Source: Halomonas beimenensis (GTDB lineage: Bacteria > Pseudomonadota > Gammaproteobacteria > Pseudomonadales > Halomonadaceae). Taken from it: 64,000 nt of DNA. Below are positions 37,912 through 48,174 of this stretch, one piece after another. Under the pieces are notes generated by a model that did not search any database, was not told the origin of the DNA, and saw only the letters and a program-made list of their open reading frames with translations. Numbering within the stretch: position 1 is the stretch's first letter; the number at the start of each line of letters is the position of its first letter. The DNA lies in assembly GCF_002549795.1 (NCBI RefSeq), contig NZ_CP021435.1, forward strand, positions 2,232,001-2,296,000. Direction: 5' to 3'. Position numbers and translations under genes: made by a program.

Positions 37912-38550
37912 CTACTCCCTTAACTGCAGGGCAGCTGCACTCTCAAGATTAGGGATAAACTCCGATGAAAGATAGCTCCCTCCAATTACTCCACCGGGCC
38001 CAATCCGCCCTTGCGCCATCCAGTCCACTGTCTGAACGAACATCTTGCATAATTGCACATAGACCTTGTGTCTATTGTGCTCAAGCGATGCATGCGGATC
38101 ATAAGGTGCTACCGCCTGCAGGATAGGCTTTCCTGTATCGATGCCTTCATCCACAAAATGGGCCGTAGAACCAATAAACTGGCAACCTGAACGCACAGTA
38201 TCTCCGAACCCATCGAGTCCTGGACAGGCAGGCAGCAAAGCAGGATGGAAGTTTACGATCCTTCCCTGATATTTTTCAAGGAAACGGCCCGCGAAGACTC
38301 TTGTGTAAGATGAAATAAAAAAGTCTACCGCTTTACCGTTAAAATACTCGTGAAGAGCCTCGGAAAATTGCTCCCCACTAGAGCTGTCTAACACGACTGC
38401 AGGAACCCCGTGATGGATAGCACTCTCCACGGCACCACAATGGCGGTCAGAGATCAGCATAGAGATGTTCTTTCTGCACTCCTCCACGTACATGGCTCGA
38501 TCAAACACTGCCCCATTCGTAGAGGCGATCACGATTATGACCTTGTCCAT
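37912..38550 (-). CDS. PurN-like formyltransferase of the polysaccharide locus
   Basis: A 212-residue formyltransferase. The catalytic triad of the GART family is preserved: N100 and H102 in VNFHPALLPACPG and D138 in VDEGIDTGKPI, exactly the spacing of PurN N106/H108/D144. The N-terminal nucleotide-type fold reads VIIVIASTNGAVFD. In a glycan locus it probably uses formyl-tetrahydrofolate to N-formylate an amino sugar or amine, as known for N-formyl perosamine and related sugars in other bacteria. A strong AGAGGA site precedes the ATG. The acceptor is unknown; a purine role is unlikely here because the gene is in this operon, but that is inference. Confidence 0.83.
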   Translation of the reverse strand: MDKVIIVIASTNGAVFDRAMYVEECRKNISMLISDRHCGAVESAIHHGVPAVVLDSSSGEQFSEALHEYFNGKAVDFFISSYTRVFAGRFLEKYQGRIVNFHPALLPACPGLDGFGDTVRSGCQFIGSTAHFVDEGIDTGKPILQAVAPYDPHASLEHNRHKVYVQLCKMFVQTVDWMAQGRIGPGGVIGGSYLSSEFIPNLESAAALQLRE

Positions 38551-38590
38551 TCTTATTCCTCTTGATCAGAATTGGAGGCAAGACTCTACT

Positions 38591-39382
38591 TCAACCTTGC
38601 CCCTTCTGATATAGTCGACGAGGATCAGGACGATACCATTCATCCAAACTGACCGGCACCCTGGAGTTATAACCCAGAAGTTGCCTGGTCAACTCTGACA
38701 GCCCTTTTCCATACTCCTCACCCAGCATTCTTGCATAGTCGGTCTGTGGCTTGACGAAGGGGCGCGTAAACCCGGATGTCAGGGCAACCCTCGTGTTATT
38801 GGTCCTGTTCACCCCTCCTCGATGCCACAGATAAGAGTTAAAAAGAACAACTGAACCAGCTGGACCTGTTATGCTTTGACAGGATGCTTCAAACTCTTCG
38901 TCCGTTGGCTTCTCTTCCTTGCAGTGTGAACCGGAAAGAATCCTTGTGGCCCCATTTTCCTCGGTAAAGTCGTCTAGCATGACGATGAGATTCAGCCTAA
39001 GGTTATAGCCATCAATATACGTCCCAACATCACGGTGGACTCTCTGCAAATAGTTCGGCTTGTGGGCATACCCAGCCGTAGGCGTGCTACAGCTCAATAT
39101 ATAGGGTTTCCCCCCGAAATATCTCGATATATAGTCATGAAAGAGGTGCATGGCATAGAACTTATCGATACTGTCATTTCGGCCTATCGTCTGATGGGCC
39201 GTACCATCTCCATCTTCATTGATGCCATTGCGTATCTGATATTCCTTGCAGATCTCGATCCAGGCGAGGACATCCTTTTTCATCTCCATCACCAATTCAT
39301 CAGAAATGGCCTTTTCGAAGATGACCCATCCCCGTTCTTCCATCGCACGGTCATAGTCCACTAGCGTCATGTTGATGGACAT
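38591..39382 (-). CDS. Phytanoyl-CoA dioxygenase (PhyH)-family Fe(II)/2-oxoglutarate oxygenase
   Basis: A 263-residue oxygenase, first gene of the polysaccharide locus. The iron ligands are H116 and D118 (QRVHRDVG) and H187 (YLWHRGG), and Arg198 (RVALTSG) is placed to hold 2-oxoglutarate, so it should be catalytically competent. PhyH enzymes hydroxylate small aliphatic or amino-acid substrates, and some act on glycan-attached groups. ATG 39382, preceded by GAGAGG, is preferred to the in-frame start at 39493. The ops element and leader lie about 235 bp upstream. Its substrate is unknown. Confidence 0.82.
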   Translation of the reverse strand: MSINMTLVDYDRAMEERGWVIFEKAISDELVMEMKKDVLAWIEICKEYQIRNGINEDGDGTAHQTIGRNDSIDKFYAMHLFHDYISRYFGGKPYILSCSTPTAGYAHKPNYLQRVHRDVGTYIDGYNLRLNLIVMLDDFTEENGATRILSGSHCKEEKPTDEEFEASCQSITGPAGSVVLFNSYLWHRGGVNRTNNTRVALTSGFTRPFVKPQTDYARMLGEEYGKGLSELTRQLLGYNSRVPVSLDEWYRPDPRRLYQKGQG

Positions 39383-39615
39383 ATCAAAGCCTCTCACTCT
39401 ATCGACATTCGTTTCGAGACGAAGACGAGCCACACCCTGCCGATCACCGAGGATCGAGGGCTGATTTACCATACCGGTACGATAAGCCAGCACCGGGAAA
39501 CGTCAGGAGAGAACACAAGAACCAGGTTCTGATATCATGAGGATGTATGAAAAATCTAATAAAAAGACGGGTACTGGTCCAACCCGCCGAGTCATCCCGC
39601 TTCCATGTCTTCGGC

Positions 39616-39627
39616 CACGCTACCGCC
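39616..39627 (-). promoter_or_regulatory. ops element (RfaH recruitment site) with JUMPstart-like context
   Basis: On the minus strand the 12 bases read GGCGGTAGCGTG, an exact match to the ops core. A GGTAGC block lies 6 bases upstream (39634-39639), as in JUMPstart, though the spacing is shorter than in E. coli (12 bases). It stands in the non-coding leader of the PhyH-to-ligase run, about 234 bp before the first start codon and in the right orientation. In enterobacteria, ops pauses RNA polymerase and loads RfaH, which lets long surface-polysaccharide operons be read to the end. RfaH itself is not in the window. Confidence 0.85.
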
Positions 39628-39898
39628 GAGGAAGCTACCCATAGCAGCATCCGAGATGCCCAATCCAGCCTGTCAGCAGGTTCTGTGACTGCTTTGTAAT
39701 CAGTCTCTCGAAATAATACAAATGCAGAAATTGCGTATACATAAGGTTACATTCAGATCCATTCCTTGCCCGGGTTATTTTTCTCATTCCCTGCTGCTCA
39801 GGAATCACATCGGATGCCAGGCTTGCCTTTCATGCTAGTGCTATCCCAGCTGGCTGATCCCTTAGTTGGCTCGATAGCCCGTTTCCCGATACCCAACG

Positions 39899-39922
39899 AA
39901 AAACGCCGGTCTAAGACCGGCG
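39899..39922 (-). terminator. Rho-independent terminator of sthA
   Basis: Read on the minus strand, an 8-bp perfect stem (CGCCGGTC / GACCGGCG) with a 3-base loop is followed directly by TTTTT. It lies 30 bp after the sthA stop and marks the end of the nqrM/sthA transcript, separating it from the polysaccharide operon. Confidence 0.9.
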
Positions 39923-39951
39923 CTAGCATGAAGAAGCTCATGGTTCAGGTA

Positions 39952-41343
<1,392 letters not shown>

Positions 41344-41404
41344 GATTTGCCTACGTCTCCCTGAATCCCTATCCGACGGCAAGCGTACAAACCAAGGTTC
41401 AAGT

Positions 41405-41457
41405 AGCAAGTAACGAGTAGCCAGGCTCCCCTTGCCCCTTTCGACTTGTCACTTGCT
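41405..41457. repeat. Imperfect inverted repeat between nqrM and sthA
   Basis: AGCAAGTAACGAGT at 41405-41418 and ACTTGTCACTTGCT at 41444-41457 form 14-bp arms with two mismatches. The right-hand part (ACTTGTCACTT) is shared with the repeat block after mfd at 53291-53377, so both may belong to one dispersed intergenic repeat family. Confidence 0.6.
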
Positions 41458-41481
41458 GCTCGGCGCTTGCATATGGGCGCA

Positions 41482-41742
41482 TCAGCGCTTAGTCGCGTCG
41501 TAACCGAGATCGGCCCCGCGGCTCTCGTCGCTGCGCCGGCGCGCGCTGCCGGCTTGCGCCTTGCGATTCTCCTCCTCGCAGACCTCGTCCTTGCCGCCGC
41601 AGACCTCGCAGCCCTGCTTGAGGCCGAGCTTGTTGAGGCCACCGCAGGATCCTTCGATCGGCTTGCGACCGAGGATCACGCCGACCGCCATGGCGGCCAC
41701 GATGAGCAGCATGAAGGCCAGTACCACCAGGAAGGTGCTCAT
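41482..41742 (-). CDS. nqrM: NqrM, Na+-NQR maturation factor (DUF539)
   Basis: An 86-residue membrane protein needed to insert iron into the NqrD/NqrE site. It has one N-terminal membrane helix (FLVVLAFMLLIVAAMAVGVIL) and a cysteine-rich short domain with the family pattern SCGGL...CEVCGG and a later C, suited to bind iron. The ATG 41742 starts right at the helix. It lies 168 bp after nqrF, with two hairpins in between. In Vibrio, apbE is between nqrF and nqrM; here it is absent. Confidence 0.93.
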   Translation of the reverse strand: MSTFLVVLAFMLLIVAAMAVGVILGRKPIEGSCGGLNKLGLKQGCEVCGGKDEVCEEENRKAQAGSARRRSDESRGADLGYDATKR

Positions 41743-41824
41743 AGGATGCTCCAATGAAGGTGAAATGGGGGGGTCCCCTTGAGACCGCGCGAATGGAGGT
41801 TCGACTCCTGGGGATCCGTTGCCT

Positions 41825-41852
41825 GATATGCCGACCGCATGATCGGCATATC
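41825..41852. repeat. Perfect hairpin between nqrF and nqrM (distal)
   Basis: GATATGCCGA at 41825-41834 and TCGGCATATC at 41843-41852 form a perfect 10-bp stem with an 8-base loop. It has no T tract. It may be an mRNA-processing or stabilising structure, or an operator palindrome for expression of nqrM and sthA. Confidence 0.6.
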
Positions 41853-41868
41853 GGGTGACGGAACCGAA

Positions 41869-41894
41869 CAGGGCTGGCCCTTGGGCCAGCCCTG
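41869..41894 (-). terminator. GC-rich hairpin 16 bp after nqrF
   Basis: CAGGGCTGGCCC and GGGCCAGCCCTG form a perfect 12-bp stem with a 2-base loop, just past the nqrF stop. On the minus strand it is followed by TTCGGTTC rather than a pure T run, so termination is probably partial, lowering nqrM and sthA output relative to nqrA-F. Confidence 0.6.
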
Positions 41895-41910
41895 GAGGTG
41901 CCGGGGCGGA

Positions 41911-43143
41911 TCAGCCGCCGAAGTCGTCGAGCATGATGTTCTCGGGCTCGACGCCGAGATCAAGCAGCATCTTGATCACGGAGGCGTTCATCATGGGCGG
42001 CCCGCACATGTAGTACTCGCAGTCCTCGGGCGCCGGATGGTCCTTGAGGTAGTTGTCGTAGAGGACGTTGTGGATGAAGCCGGTCGGCCCCTCCCAGTTG
42101 TCCTCCGGCTGCGGGTCGGACAGCGCCAGGTGCCACTCGAAGTTGTCGTGCTCCTCGGCCAGCTTGTCGTACTCGTCGTTGTAGAAGGTCTCGCGCCAGG
42201 AGCGCGCGCCGTACCAGAACGAGATCTTGCGCTTGGAGTTAAGGCGCTTGAGCTGGTCGAAGATATGGCTACGCATCGGCGCCATGCCCGCGCCGCCACC
42301 GACGAAGACCATCTCGGCATCGGTGTCCTTGGCGAAGAACTCGCCGAAGGGCCCCATCACCGTGACCTTGTCACCCGGCTTCAGGCTGAAGACATAGGTG
42401 GACATCAGGCCCGGCGGATGGTTGGTGTTGGGCGGCGGGGTGGCGATGCGGATGTTGAACTTGAGGATGCCCTTCTCTTCCGGGTAGTTCGCCATCGAGT
42501 AGGCGCGGATGACTTCCTCGGTGTTCTTGTGGGAGATGTCGAACAGGCCGAACTTCTCCCAGTCGCCCCGGTACTCCTCCTCGATGTCGAAGTCGGAGAA
42601 CTTGATGTCGTAGGGCGGGGCCACCAGCTGCACGTAGCCGCCGGCGCGGAAGGCCACGTCCTCGCCCTCGGGCAGGCGCAGGTTGAGCTCCTTGATGAAG
42701 GTGGCGACGTTGGGGTTCTCGATGACCTCGCATTCCCACTTCTTGACGCCGAAGACCTCCTCGGGGACCTCGATCTTCATGTCCTGCTTCACCGGCACCT
42801 GGCAGGACAGGCGCCAGCCGTCCTTCTTCTCGCGCAGCGTGAAATGGGACTCTTCGGTGGGCAGGATCGAGCCGCCGCCTTCTTCGACGCGGCACTTGCA
42901 CTGGGCGCAGGAGCCGCCGCCGCCGCAGGCGGAGGACAGGAAGATGCCGTTGGCGGCCAGGGTATTGAGCAGCTTGCCGCCGGCCTGGGTGGTCAGGGTG
43001 TGATCGGGATCGTCGTTGATCTCGATGGTCACGTCCCCGGTGCTGACGAGCTTGCTGCGGGCGGCCAGGATCACCGCCGTCAGACCGATGATGATCACGG
43101 TGAACATGACCACACCGAGCAAGATGACTGTTGTATCAACCAT
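41911..43143 (-). CDS. nqrF: Na+-NQR subunit F (NADH-oxidising, FAD and 2Fe-2S)
   Basis: Entry point of electrons from NADH into the sodium-pumping quinone reductase. The 410-residue protein has an N-terminal membrane helix ([21 protein letters not shown]), a [2Fe-2S] ferredoxin domain ([17 protein letters not shown], and a fourth Cys in LSCQV), the FAD motif [11 protein letters not shown] and the NADH site [14 protein letters not shown], ending in [10 protein letters not shown] and LDDFGG. Length and motifs are as in Vibrio. It is the last nqr structural gene. Confidence 0.97.
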   Translation of the reverse strand: MVDTTVILLGVVMFTVIIIGLTAVILAARSKLVSTGDVTIEINDDPDHTLTTQAGGKLLNTLAANGIFLSSACGGGGSCAQCKCRVEEGGGSILPTEESHFTLREKKDGWRLSCQVPVKQDMKIEVPEEVFGVKKWECEVIENPNVATFIKELNLRLPEGEDVAFRAGGYVQLVAPPYDIKFSDFDIEEEYRGDWEKFGLFDISHKNTEEVIRAYSMANYPEEKGILKFNIRIATPPPNTNHPPGLMSTYVFSLKPGDKVTVMGPFGEFFAKDTDAEMVFVGGGAGMAPMRSHIFDQLKRLNSKRKISFWYGARSWRETFYNDEYDKLAEEHDNFEWHLALSDPQPEDNWEGPTGFIHNVLYDNYLKDHPAPEDCEYYMCGPPMMNASVIKMLLDLGVEPENIMLDDFGG

Positions 43144-43210
43144 GTCGGTTTCCTATTGCTTGCGTTGCCTGGTCACCGGCGGCGCGGACGCCGCCGGCGG
43201 CACGACCGGG

Positions 43211-43828
43211 TCAGAGCTGGATGCCGGAGAAGGACATGAAGCCCAGCGACATCAGGCCCACCGTGATGAAGGTGATGCCCAGGCCCTGCAGGGAGCCGGG
43301 AACGTCGCTGTACTTCAGCTTCTCGCGGATGCCGGCCAGGGCGGTGATGGCCAGCGCCCAGCCCACGCCGGCGCCGAGGCCATAGACCACGGACTCGCCG
43401 AAGTTGTAGTTTCGCTCGGCCATGAACAGGGTGGCGCCGAGGATCGCGCAGTTCACGGTGATCAGCGGCAGGAACACGCCCAGGGCGTTGTAGAGCGCCG
43501 GCACGTACTTGTCGAGGAACATCTCCAGGATCTGCACGATGGCGGCGATCACGCCGATGTAGCTCAGGTAGCCGAGGAACGACAGGTCGATGTTCTCGGC
43601 GCCGGCGATCCCGGTCCAGGTCAGGGCTCCCTCCGCCAGCAGGTACTTCAGGATCAGGTTGTTCACCGGCACGGTGATCACCAGGACCACCACGACGGCG
43701 ATGCCCAGGCCGATGGCCGAGGAAACCTTCTTGGACACGGCCAGGAAGGTACACATGCCCAGGAAGAAGGCCAGGGCCATGTTCTCGACGAAGACCGAGG
43801 CGATGAACAGGCTCAGATAGTGTTCCAT
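43211..43828 (-). CDS. nqrE: Na+-NQR subunit E
   Basis: Integral membrane subunit of the sodium-pumping NADH:quinone oxidoreductase, 205 residues with six predicted helices. One of the cysteines that hold the intramembrane iron centre with NqrD is in [12 protein letters not shown], the other in [13 protein letters not shown]. NqrD and NqrE are inverted-topology homologues. The start is 1 bp away from the nqrD stop, consistent with coupling within the operon. Confidence 0.96.
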   Translation of the reverse strand: MEHYLSLFIASVFVENMALAFFLGMCTFLAVSKKVSSAIGLGIAVVVVLVITVPVNNLILKYLLAEGALTWTGIAGAENIDLSFLGYLSYIGVIAAIVQILEMFLDKYVPALYNALGVFLPLITVNCAILGATLFMAERNYNFGESVVYGLGAGVGWALAITALAGIREKLKYSDVPGSLQGLGITFITVGLMSLGFMSFSGIQL

Positions 43829-43829
43829 G

Positions 43830-44501
43830 TTACACGGCCTCCTTGGGCTGGCTGTTTTCCTTCATCTTGAACTCGGTCTCCTCGATCTGCTCCGGGTTCA
43901 CGGCACGCAGCACCCAGATGATCAGGCCGATGATGAAGAAGGCGGACGGCGGCAACAGCAGCAGGCCGTTGGGCACGTACCAGCCCCCATTCTGCACGGT
44001 CTCGAGTACGGTGACCCCGAACACCGAGCCGGAACCCAGCAGCTCGCGCACGAAGCCGACGGTCATCAGGATGAAGCCGTAGCCCAGGCCATTGCCGACG
44101 CCGTCCAGGAAGGACAGACCCGGGCTGTTGGTCATGGCGAAGCCTTCGGCGCGGCCCATCACGATGCAGTTGGTGATGATCAGGCCGACGAAGACCGAGA
44201 GCTGCTTCGACATTTCGTAGGCGTAGGCCTTGAGGATCTGGTCCACCACGATCACCAGCGAGGCGATGATGGTCATCTGCACGATGATCCGGATGGAGGA
44301 CGGGATGTGGTGGCGGATCAGCGACACGAACAGGTTCGAGAAGGCCGTGACGAAGATCACCGCCAGCGTCATCACCAGCGACACGCTCATGCTGCTGGTC
44401 ACCGCCAGCGCGGAGCAGATGCCGAGGATCTGCAGCGCGATGGGGTTGTTCTTGAAGATCGGCGTCGTCAGGACGCCCTTGGGAGTCGGTGCTGACATCA
44501 T
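43830..44501 (-). CDS. nqrD: Na+-NQR subunit D
   Basis: Integral membrane subunit, 223 residues, six predicted helices. It carries the two Cys for the NqrD/NqrE iron centre, in [12 protein letters not shown] and [13 protein letters not shown]. The start codon shares one base with the nqrC stop (TGATG), so translation is coupled. The C-terminal tail is polar ([17 protein letters not shown]), typical for the family. Confidence 0.96.
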   Translation of the reverse strand: MMSAPTPKGVLTTPIFKNNPIALQILGICSALAVTSSMSVSLVMTLAVIFVTAFSNLFVSLIRHHIPSSIRIIVQMTIIASLVIVVDQILKAYAYEMSKQLSVFVGLIITNCIVMGRAEGFAMTNSPGLSFLDGVGNGLGYGFILMTVGFVRELLGSGSVFGVTVLETVQNGGWYVPNGLLLLPPSAFFIIGLIIWVLRAVNPEQIEETEFKMKENSQPKEAV

Positions 44502-45313
44502 CAGGCTCCTTCAGTCTGGTCGGTGGACGCGCCCTGCACCTCTTCCCGGTCGACGCCACTGCGGAACCGGGCGAGATACTCGCCGAAGCCCTCGGGGCTG
44601 AGCCAGAACTGCACGAGGTTGGTCACGCCGTTGCTGGTCAGCGAGGCACCGGAGAGGGCATCGACCTCGGTCTCGTCGCTGGCGCCGCCCTTGACGAGCT
44701 GGATGGCCGGTTGGGCGCTGTCGGCGTCGGCGTAGATCTCCTTGCCTTCCCACTGGGCCTTCCAGCGCGGATTGTCGACCTCGCCGCCGAGCCCCGGGGT
44801 CTCGGAATGGGAGTAGAAGGTGATCCCCTCGATGGTGTTGCCATCGCCCTGGACTGCCAGGTAGCCGCGCATCAGGCCCCACAGGCCCTGTCCGCGGATC
44901 GGCAGGATCACCTGCTCCGGATCGTCCGGATCGCCGACCAGGTAGACGGTGCTGTAGTTCTCCTGGCGCGACAGCCCGGCGATGTCCTTCTCCCCGGACA
45001 GGGTACGGGACTGAGCCGGATCCTTGGCGGCCTGGAAGCTGTCATAGGTCGCCGGGTCGAACTGGTCGGTGTACTCGCCGGTGCGCAGATCGACCACGCG
45101 CGGCGTGACCTGCTGAAAGGCCTCCTCGATGTCGGTGCCGGGCTCGTACAGGCCGGCCACCGACAGGATGTTGGACTTCCGATCCAGCTCCTGGTTGAGC
45201 TGCTGCTTGGAGCGCAGCGCCACCGCGGCGGTGGAGACGATGATCGAACACACGATGCAAAGTGCGAACGCCACCGTCAGGATCTTCTTGATGGAGTTGT
45301 TGCTCTGTGCCAT
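44501..45313 (-). CDS. nqrC: Na+-NQR subunit C (covalent FMN subunit)
   Basis: A 270-residue subunit with one N-terminal membrane helix ([21 protein letters not shown]) and a periplasmic flavin domain. The covalent FMN site is [13 protein letters not shown]: the acceptor position is Ser224 instead of the Thr found in Vibrio (SGAT). The general flavinylation pattern S/T-G-A-S/T still fits, so it is probably modified, but ApbE is not encoded in this operon. Start and stop each share one base with neighbouring nqr genes. Confidence 0.95.
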   Translation of the reverse strand: MAQSNNSIKKILTVAFALCIVCSIIVSTAAVALRSKQQLNQELDRKSNILSVAGLYEPGTDIEEAFQQVTPRVVDLRTGEYTDQFDPATYDSFQAAKDPAQSRTLSGEKDIAGLSRQENYSTVYLVGDPDDPEQVILPIRGQGLWGLMRGYLAVQGDGNTIEGITFYSHSETPGLGGEVDNPRWKAQWEGKEIYADADSAQPAIQLVKGGASDETEVDALSGASLTSNGVTNLVQFWLSPEGFGEYLARFRSGVDREEVQGASTDQTEGA

Positions 45314-46539
45314 CAGGCGGTCTCCTCGGCCGGCACGCCGGTACGCTGCATCCGACGCTTGATGTTGGCCTGAACAAAGAAGTGATCGATCAGCGGCGCG
45401 AACAGGTTGGCGAACAGGATCGCCAGCATGATGCCCTCGGGGAACGCCGGGTTGACCACGCGGATCAGGACGGTCATGACGCCGATCAGGATGCCGAAGA
45501 TCAGGCGACCGGGGTTGGTCATGGAGGCGGACACCGGATCGGTGGCCATGAACACCATGCCGAAGGCGAAACCGCCCACCGCCAGGTGCCAGTACCAGGG
45601 CATGGCGAACATCGGGTTGGTGTCGGAGCCCATCAGGTTGAACAGGAAGCTGGTCGCCACCATACCCAGGAAGACGCCGAGCATGATCCGCCAGGAGGCG
45701 ATCTTGGTCCACAGCAGCACCGCCGCGCCGATCAGGATGGCCAGGGTCGAGGTCTCCCCCACGGAGCCGGGGATGAAGCCGAGGAAGGCATCCCACCAGC
45801 TGTACTGCTCACTCAGGGCGGCCATGCCGCTCTGGAAGGCCGTGGACAGCGGCGTGGCGCCGGTGAAGCCATCCGCGGCCACCCAGACCGCGTCCCCGGA
45901 GATCTGCGCCGGATAAGCGAAGTAGAGGAAGGCACGGCCGGTCAGCGCCGGGTTGAGGAAGTTCTTGCCGGTACCGCCGAAGATCTCCTTGCCGATCACC
46001 ACGCCGAAGGTGATGCCCAGCGCCACCTGCCACAGCGGAATGGTGGCCGGCAGGATCAGGGCATAGAGCACGGAGGTGACGAAGAAGCCCTCGTTGACCT
46101 CGTGGCCGCGCTTGACGGCGAACAGGACCTCCCAGAAGCCGCCGACCACGAAGGTCACCAGGTAGATGGGCAGGAAGTAGGTGGCGCCGAGCACGAAGTT
46201 GGCCCAGAGGCTGCCCGGGTCATGGCTGCCCGCCAGGGTCATGACGATGGCCTCGCGCCAGCCGCCCAGGGCGCCGTAGCCGTCGGCGATGGCCAGGTTG
46301 GCCTGCCAGCCGGCGTTCCACATGCCGAAGAACATGGCCGGGAAGGTGCACAGCCAGACCGTGATCATGATCCGCTTGAGATCGATGCCATCGCGCACAT
46401 GGGCGGTGGTCTTGGTCACGCTGGGCGGGCTGTAGAAGATGGTGTCCACCGCCTCGTAGAGCGGATAGAACTTCTCGTATTTGCCGCCCTTGTGGAAGTG
46501 CGGCTCGAGATTGTCGAGTGTCTGTCGGATACCCATCAT
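45313..46539 (-). CDS. nqrB: Na+-NQR subunit B (covalent FMN, membrane core)
   Basis: The 408-residue core membrane subunit, about 10 helices, with covalent FMN on Thr229 in [13 protein letters not shown] and a further riboflavin site, part of the sodium path. It starts with [35 protein letters not shown] sequence (first part [18 protein letters not shown]) and [19 protein letters not shown], highly conserved in the family. Start overlaps the nqrA stop by one base and its stop overlaps nqrC. Confidence 0.97.
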   Translation of the reverse strand: MMGIRQTLDNLEPHFHKGGKYEKFYPLYEAVDTIFYSPPSVTKTTAHVRDGIDLKRIMITVWLCTFPAMFFGMWNAGWQANLAIADGYGALGGWREAIVMTLAGSHDPGSLWANFVLGATYFLPIYLVTFVVGGFWEVLFAVKRGHEVNEGFFVTSVLYALILPATIPLWQVALGITFGVVIGKEIFGGTGKNFLNPALTGRAFLYFAYPAQISGDAVWVAADGFTGATPLSTAFQSGMAALSEQYSWWDAFLGFIPGSVGETSTLAILIGAAVLLWTKIASWRIMLGVFLGMVATSFLFNLMGSDTNPMFAMPWYWHLAVGGFAFGMVFMATDPVSASMTNPGRLIFGILIGVMTVLIRVVNPAFPEGIMLAILFANLFAPLIDHFFVQANIKRRMQRTGVPAEETA

Positions 46540-47888
46540 CAGGCCTCTTTCTCGATCATGGTGAGGTTGTCACGCAGGATGGGACCGTATTCGTACTTGC
46601 CGGGGCACACATAGGTGCACAGCGCCAGGTCCTCCTCATCCAGCTCCAGACAGCCGAGCTGCATCGCGGTTTCGATATCCCCGACGATCAGCGAGCGCAG
46701 CAGCTGGGTGGGCAGGATGTCCAGCGGCATCACTTCCTCGTAGACCCCCACCGGCACCATGGCTCGCTCCGAGCCGTTGGTGGAGGTGGTCGGCGCGAAG
46801 TTGCGCAGCCCCTTGATCTTGGAGAGATAGATCCCCAGGACGGAATGCCGGTTGCTGCCCGGCGACATCCAGCCCATGAAGATCCGCTTGTTGCCTTCCT
46901 CGAGCAGGCTGACCTGGTTATGGAACCGTCCCAGGTAGCGCAGGCTGCCCTCGGCCGTGAAACCGGCGAACACCGATCCGGAGATCACCCGGGTTTCCTC
47001 GGGCTCACGGACCTCGCCGTCCAGCAGCTCTTCGGTGCTGGCCCCCAGGCGGGTGCGCAGCAGACGGGGCTTCTCGGCACGCGGGCCACCCACGGCCACC
47101 ACGCGACTGACGTCGAGCTTGCCCTCGGCGAACAGCTTGCCGATGGCGATCACGTCCTGGTAGCCGACGTGCCAGACCCGCTTGTGCAGGGCTACGGGCG
47201 AGAGATGATGGATATGGGTACCGACGAGCCCCGCCGGATGCGGGCCGGCGAAGGTCTCGACCTGGACCCCCTGGACGTCGCCGCCGGGCACCTGGGCGTC
47301 GGGCGCGGTGCACAGGAACACCTTGCCTTCGGTTAGCCTGGAAAGGACCTTCAGGCCGTCCTCGAAGGCGTCGGGGCGCTCGTTGATGATCCCGGCGGGA
47401 TCGGCCGACAGCGGATGGGTGTCGATGGCGGTGACGAAGATATTCTCCGGCGTGCCGTCGATGGCGGGCGTCCGGGAATAGGGGCGGGTACGCAGTGCCG
47501 TCCAGAGTCCGGATTCGACCAGCTGGTCGACCACGGCCTGGCGCTCGAGAGAGCCCAGCTTGTCACGGCCATGAGCGGTGAACTCCACCGCCTCTTCGCT
47601 CTCGTCGACCTTGATCACCACCGAGAGCAGCTTGCGCTTCTCGCCACGGTTGATCGCCACGACCTCACCGGCGGCCGGCGCGGTGAAACGCACGCCATCG
47701 ATCTTCTTGTCGGTGAAGAGCAGCTGGCCCAGTTTGACCTTGTCCCCTTCCCGGACCTCCATGGTCGGCTTCATGCCGACGTAGTCGGTACCCAGGACGG
47801 CCACATGGCGCACCGGACGCGCATCCTCGACGCGCTGCTCCGGGGCTCCCGTGATGGGGAGATCCAGGCCTTTCTTGACTTCGATCAT
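46539..47888 (-). CDS. nqrA: Na+-NQR subunit A (ubiquinone-interacting)
   Basis: First gene of the operon, 449 residues, cytoplasmic, with no cofactor of its own; it takes part in quinone binding. The N-terminus ([20 protein letters not shown]) is family-typical, as are [16 protein letters not shown] and [12 protein letters not shown]. The upstream gap 47889-48174 (286 bp) should contain the nqr promoter; no strong -35/-10 pair was seen. Genes nqrA to nqrF overlap or nearly touch, so they form one transcript. Confidence 0.97.
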   Translation of the reverse strand: MIEVKKGLDLPITGAPEQRVEDARPVRHVAVLGTDYVGMKPTMEVREGDKVKLGQLLFTDKKIDGVRFTAPAAGEVVAINRGEKRKLLSVVIKVDESEEAVEFTAHGRDKLGSLERQAVVDQLVESGLWTALRTRPYSRTPAIDGTPENIFVTAIDTHPLSADPAGIINERPDAFEDGLKVLSRLTEGKVFLCTAPDAQVPGGDVQGVQVETFAGPHPAGLVGTHIHHLSPVALHKRVWHVGYQDVIAIGKLFAEGKLDVSRVVAVGGPRAEKPRLLRTRLGASTEELLDGEVREPEETRVISGSVFAGFTAEGSLRYLGRFHNQVSLLEEGNKRIFMGWMSPGSNRHSVLGIYLSKIKGLRNFAPTTSTNGSERAMVPVGVYEEVMPLDILPTQLLRSLIVGDIETAMQLGCLELDEEDLALCTYVCPGKYEYGPILRDNLTMIEKEA

Positions 47889-48138
47889 AGTCTCGCCCAG
47901 TTGATGGATCGGATAGATGAAGGAAAGGGGTGCGAATGGATCGGATTCTTCTTGGTTGTCAGAAGGTTACCAGTCGGGCCCGAGGCGAGCTCGGACCACC
48001 CCAAAAAATCCCCGGTATTATAAAGACAAGCCGATGCGATGACCACCTGCCCTTAGGTCGCACGAGGCCATCGGCGACAAGGGACAGATTGTCACGGAGG
48101 GTGAGAAAACCGTTGACGGGAGAGGGACTTGGAAGGAG

Positions 48139-48167
48139 CTCCGCCCCGGCCGACGGCCGGGGCGGAG
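48139..48167 (-). terminator. Terminator after gap
   Basis: A perfect 13-bp GC stem (CTCCGCCCCGGCC / GGCCGGGGCGGAG) with a 3-base loop starts 8 bp after the gap stop. On the minus strand the sequence after it is pyrimidine-rich (CTCCTTCC) rather than a T tract. It separates gap from the nqr promoter region. Confidence 0.75.
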
Positions 48168-48174
48168 TGGTCGC

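Larger units (their letters stand above)
39383..39951. other. 569-bp gene-free stretch: polysaccharide operon leader and sthA terminator
   Basis: No credible gene is seen here on either strand. From left to right it holds the untranslated leader of the minus-strand polysaccharide operon, the ops element (39616-39627), a possible promoter on the minus strand with -10 TATTAT at 39713-39718 (about 86 bp before ops, -35 weak), an AT-rich stretch, and the sthA terminator (39899-39922). The promoter reading is tentative. Confidence 0.55.
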
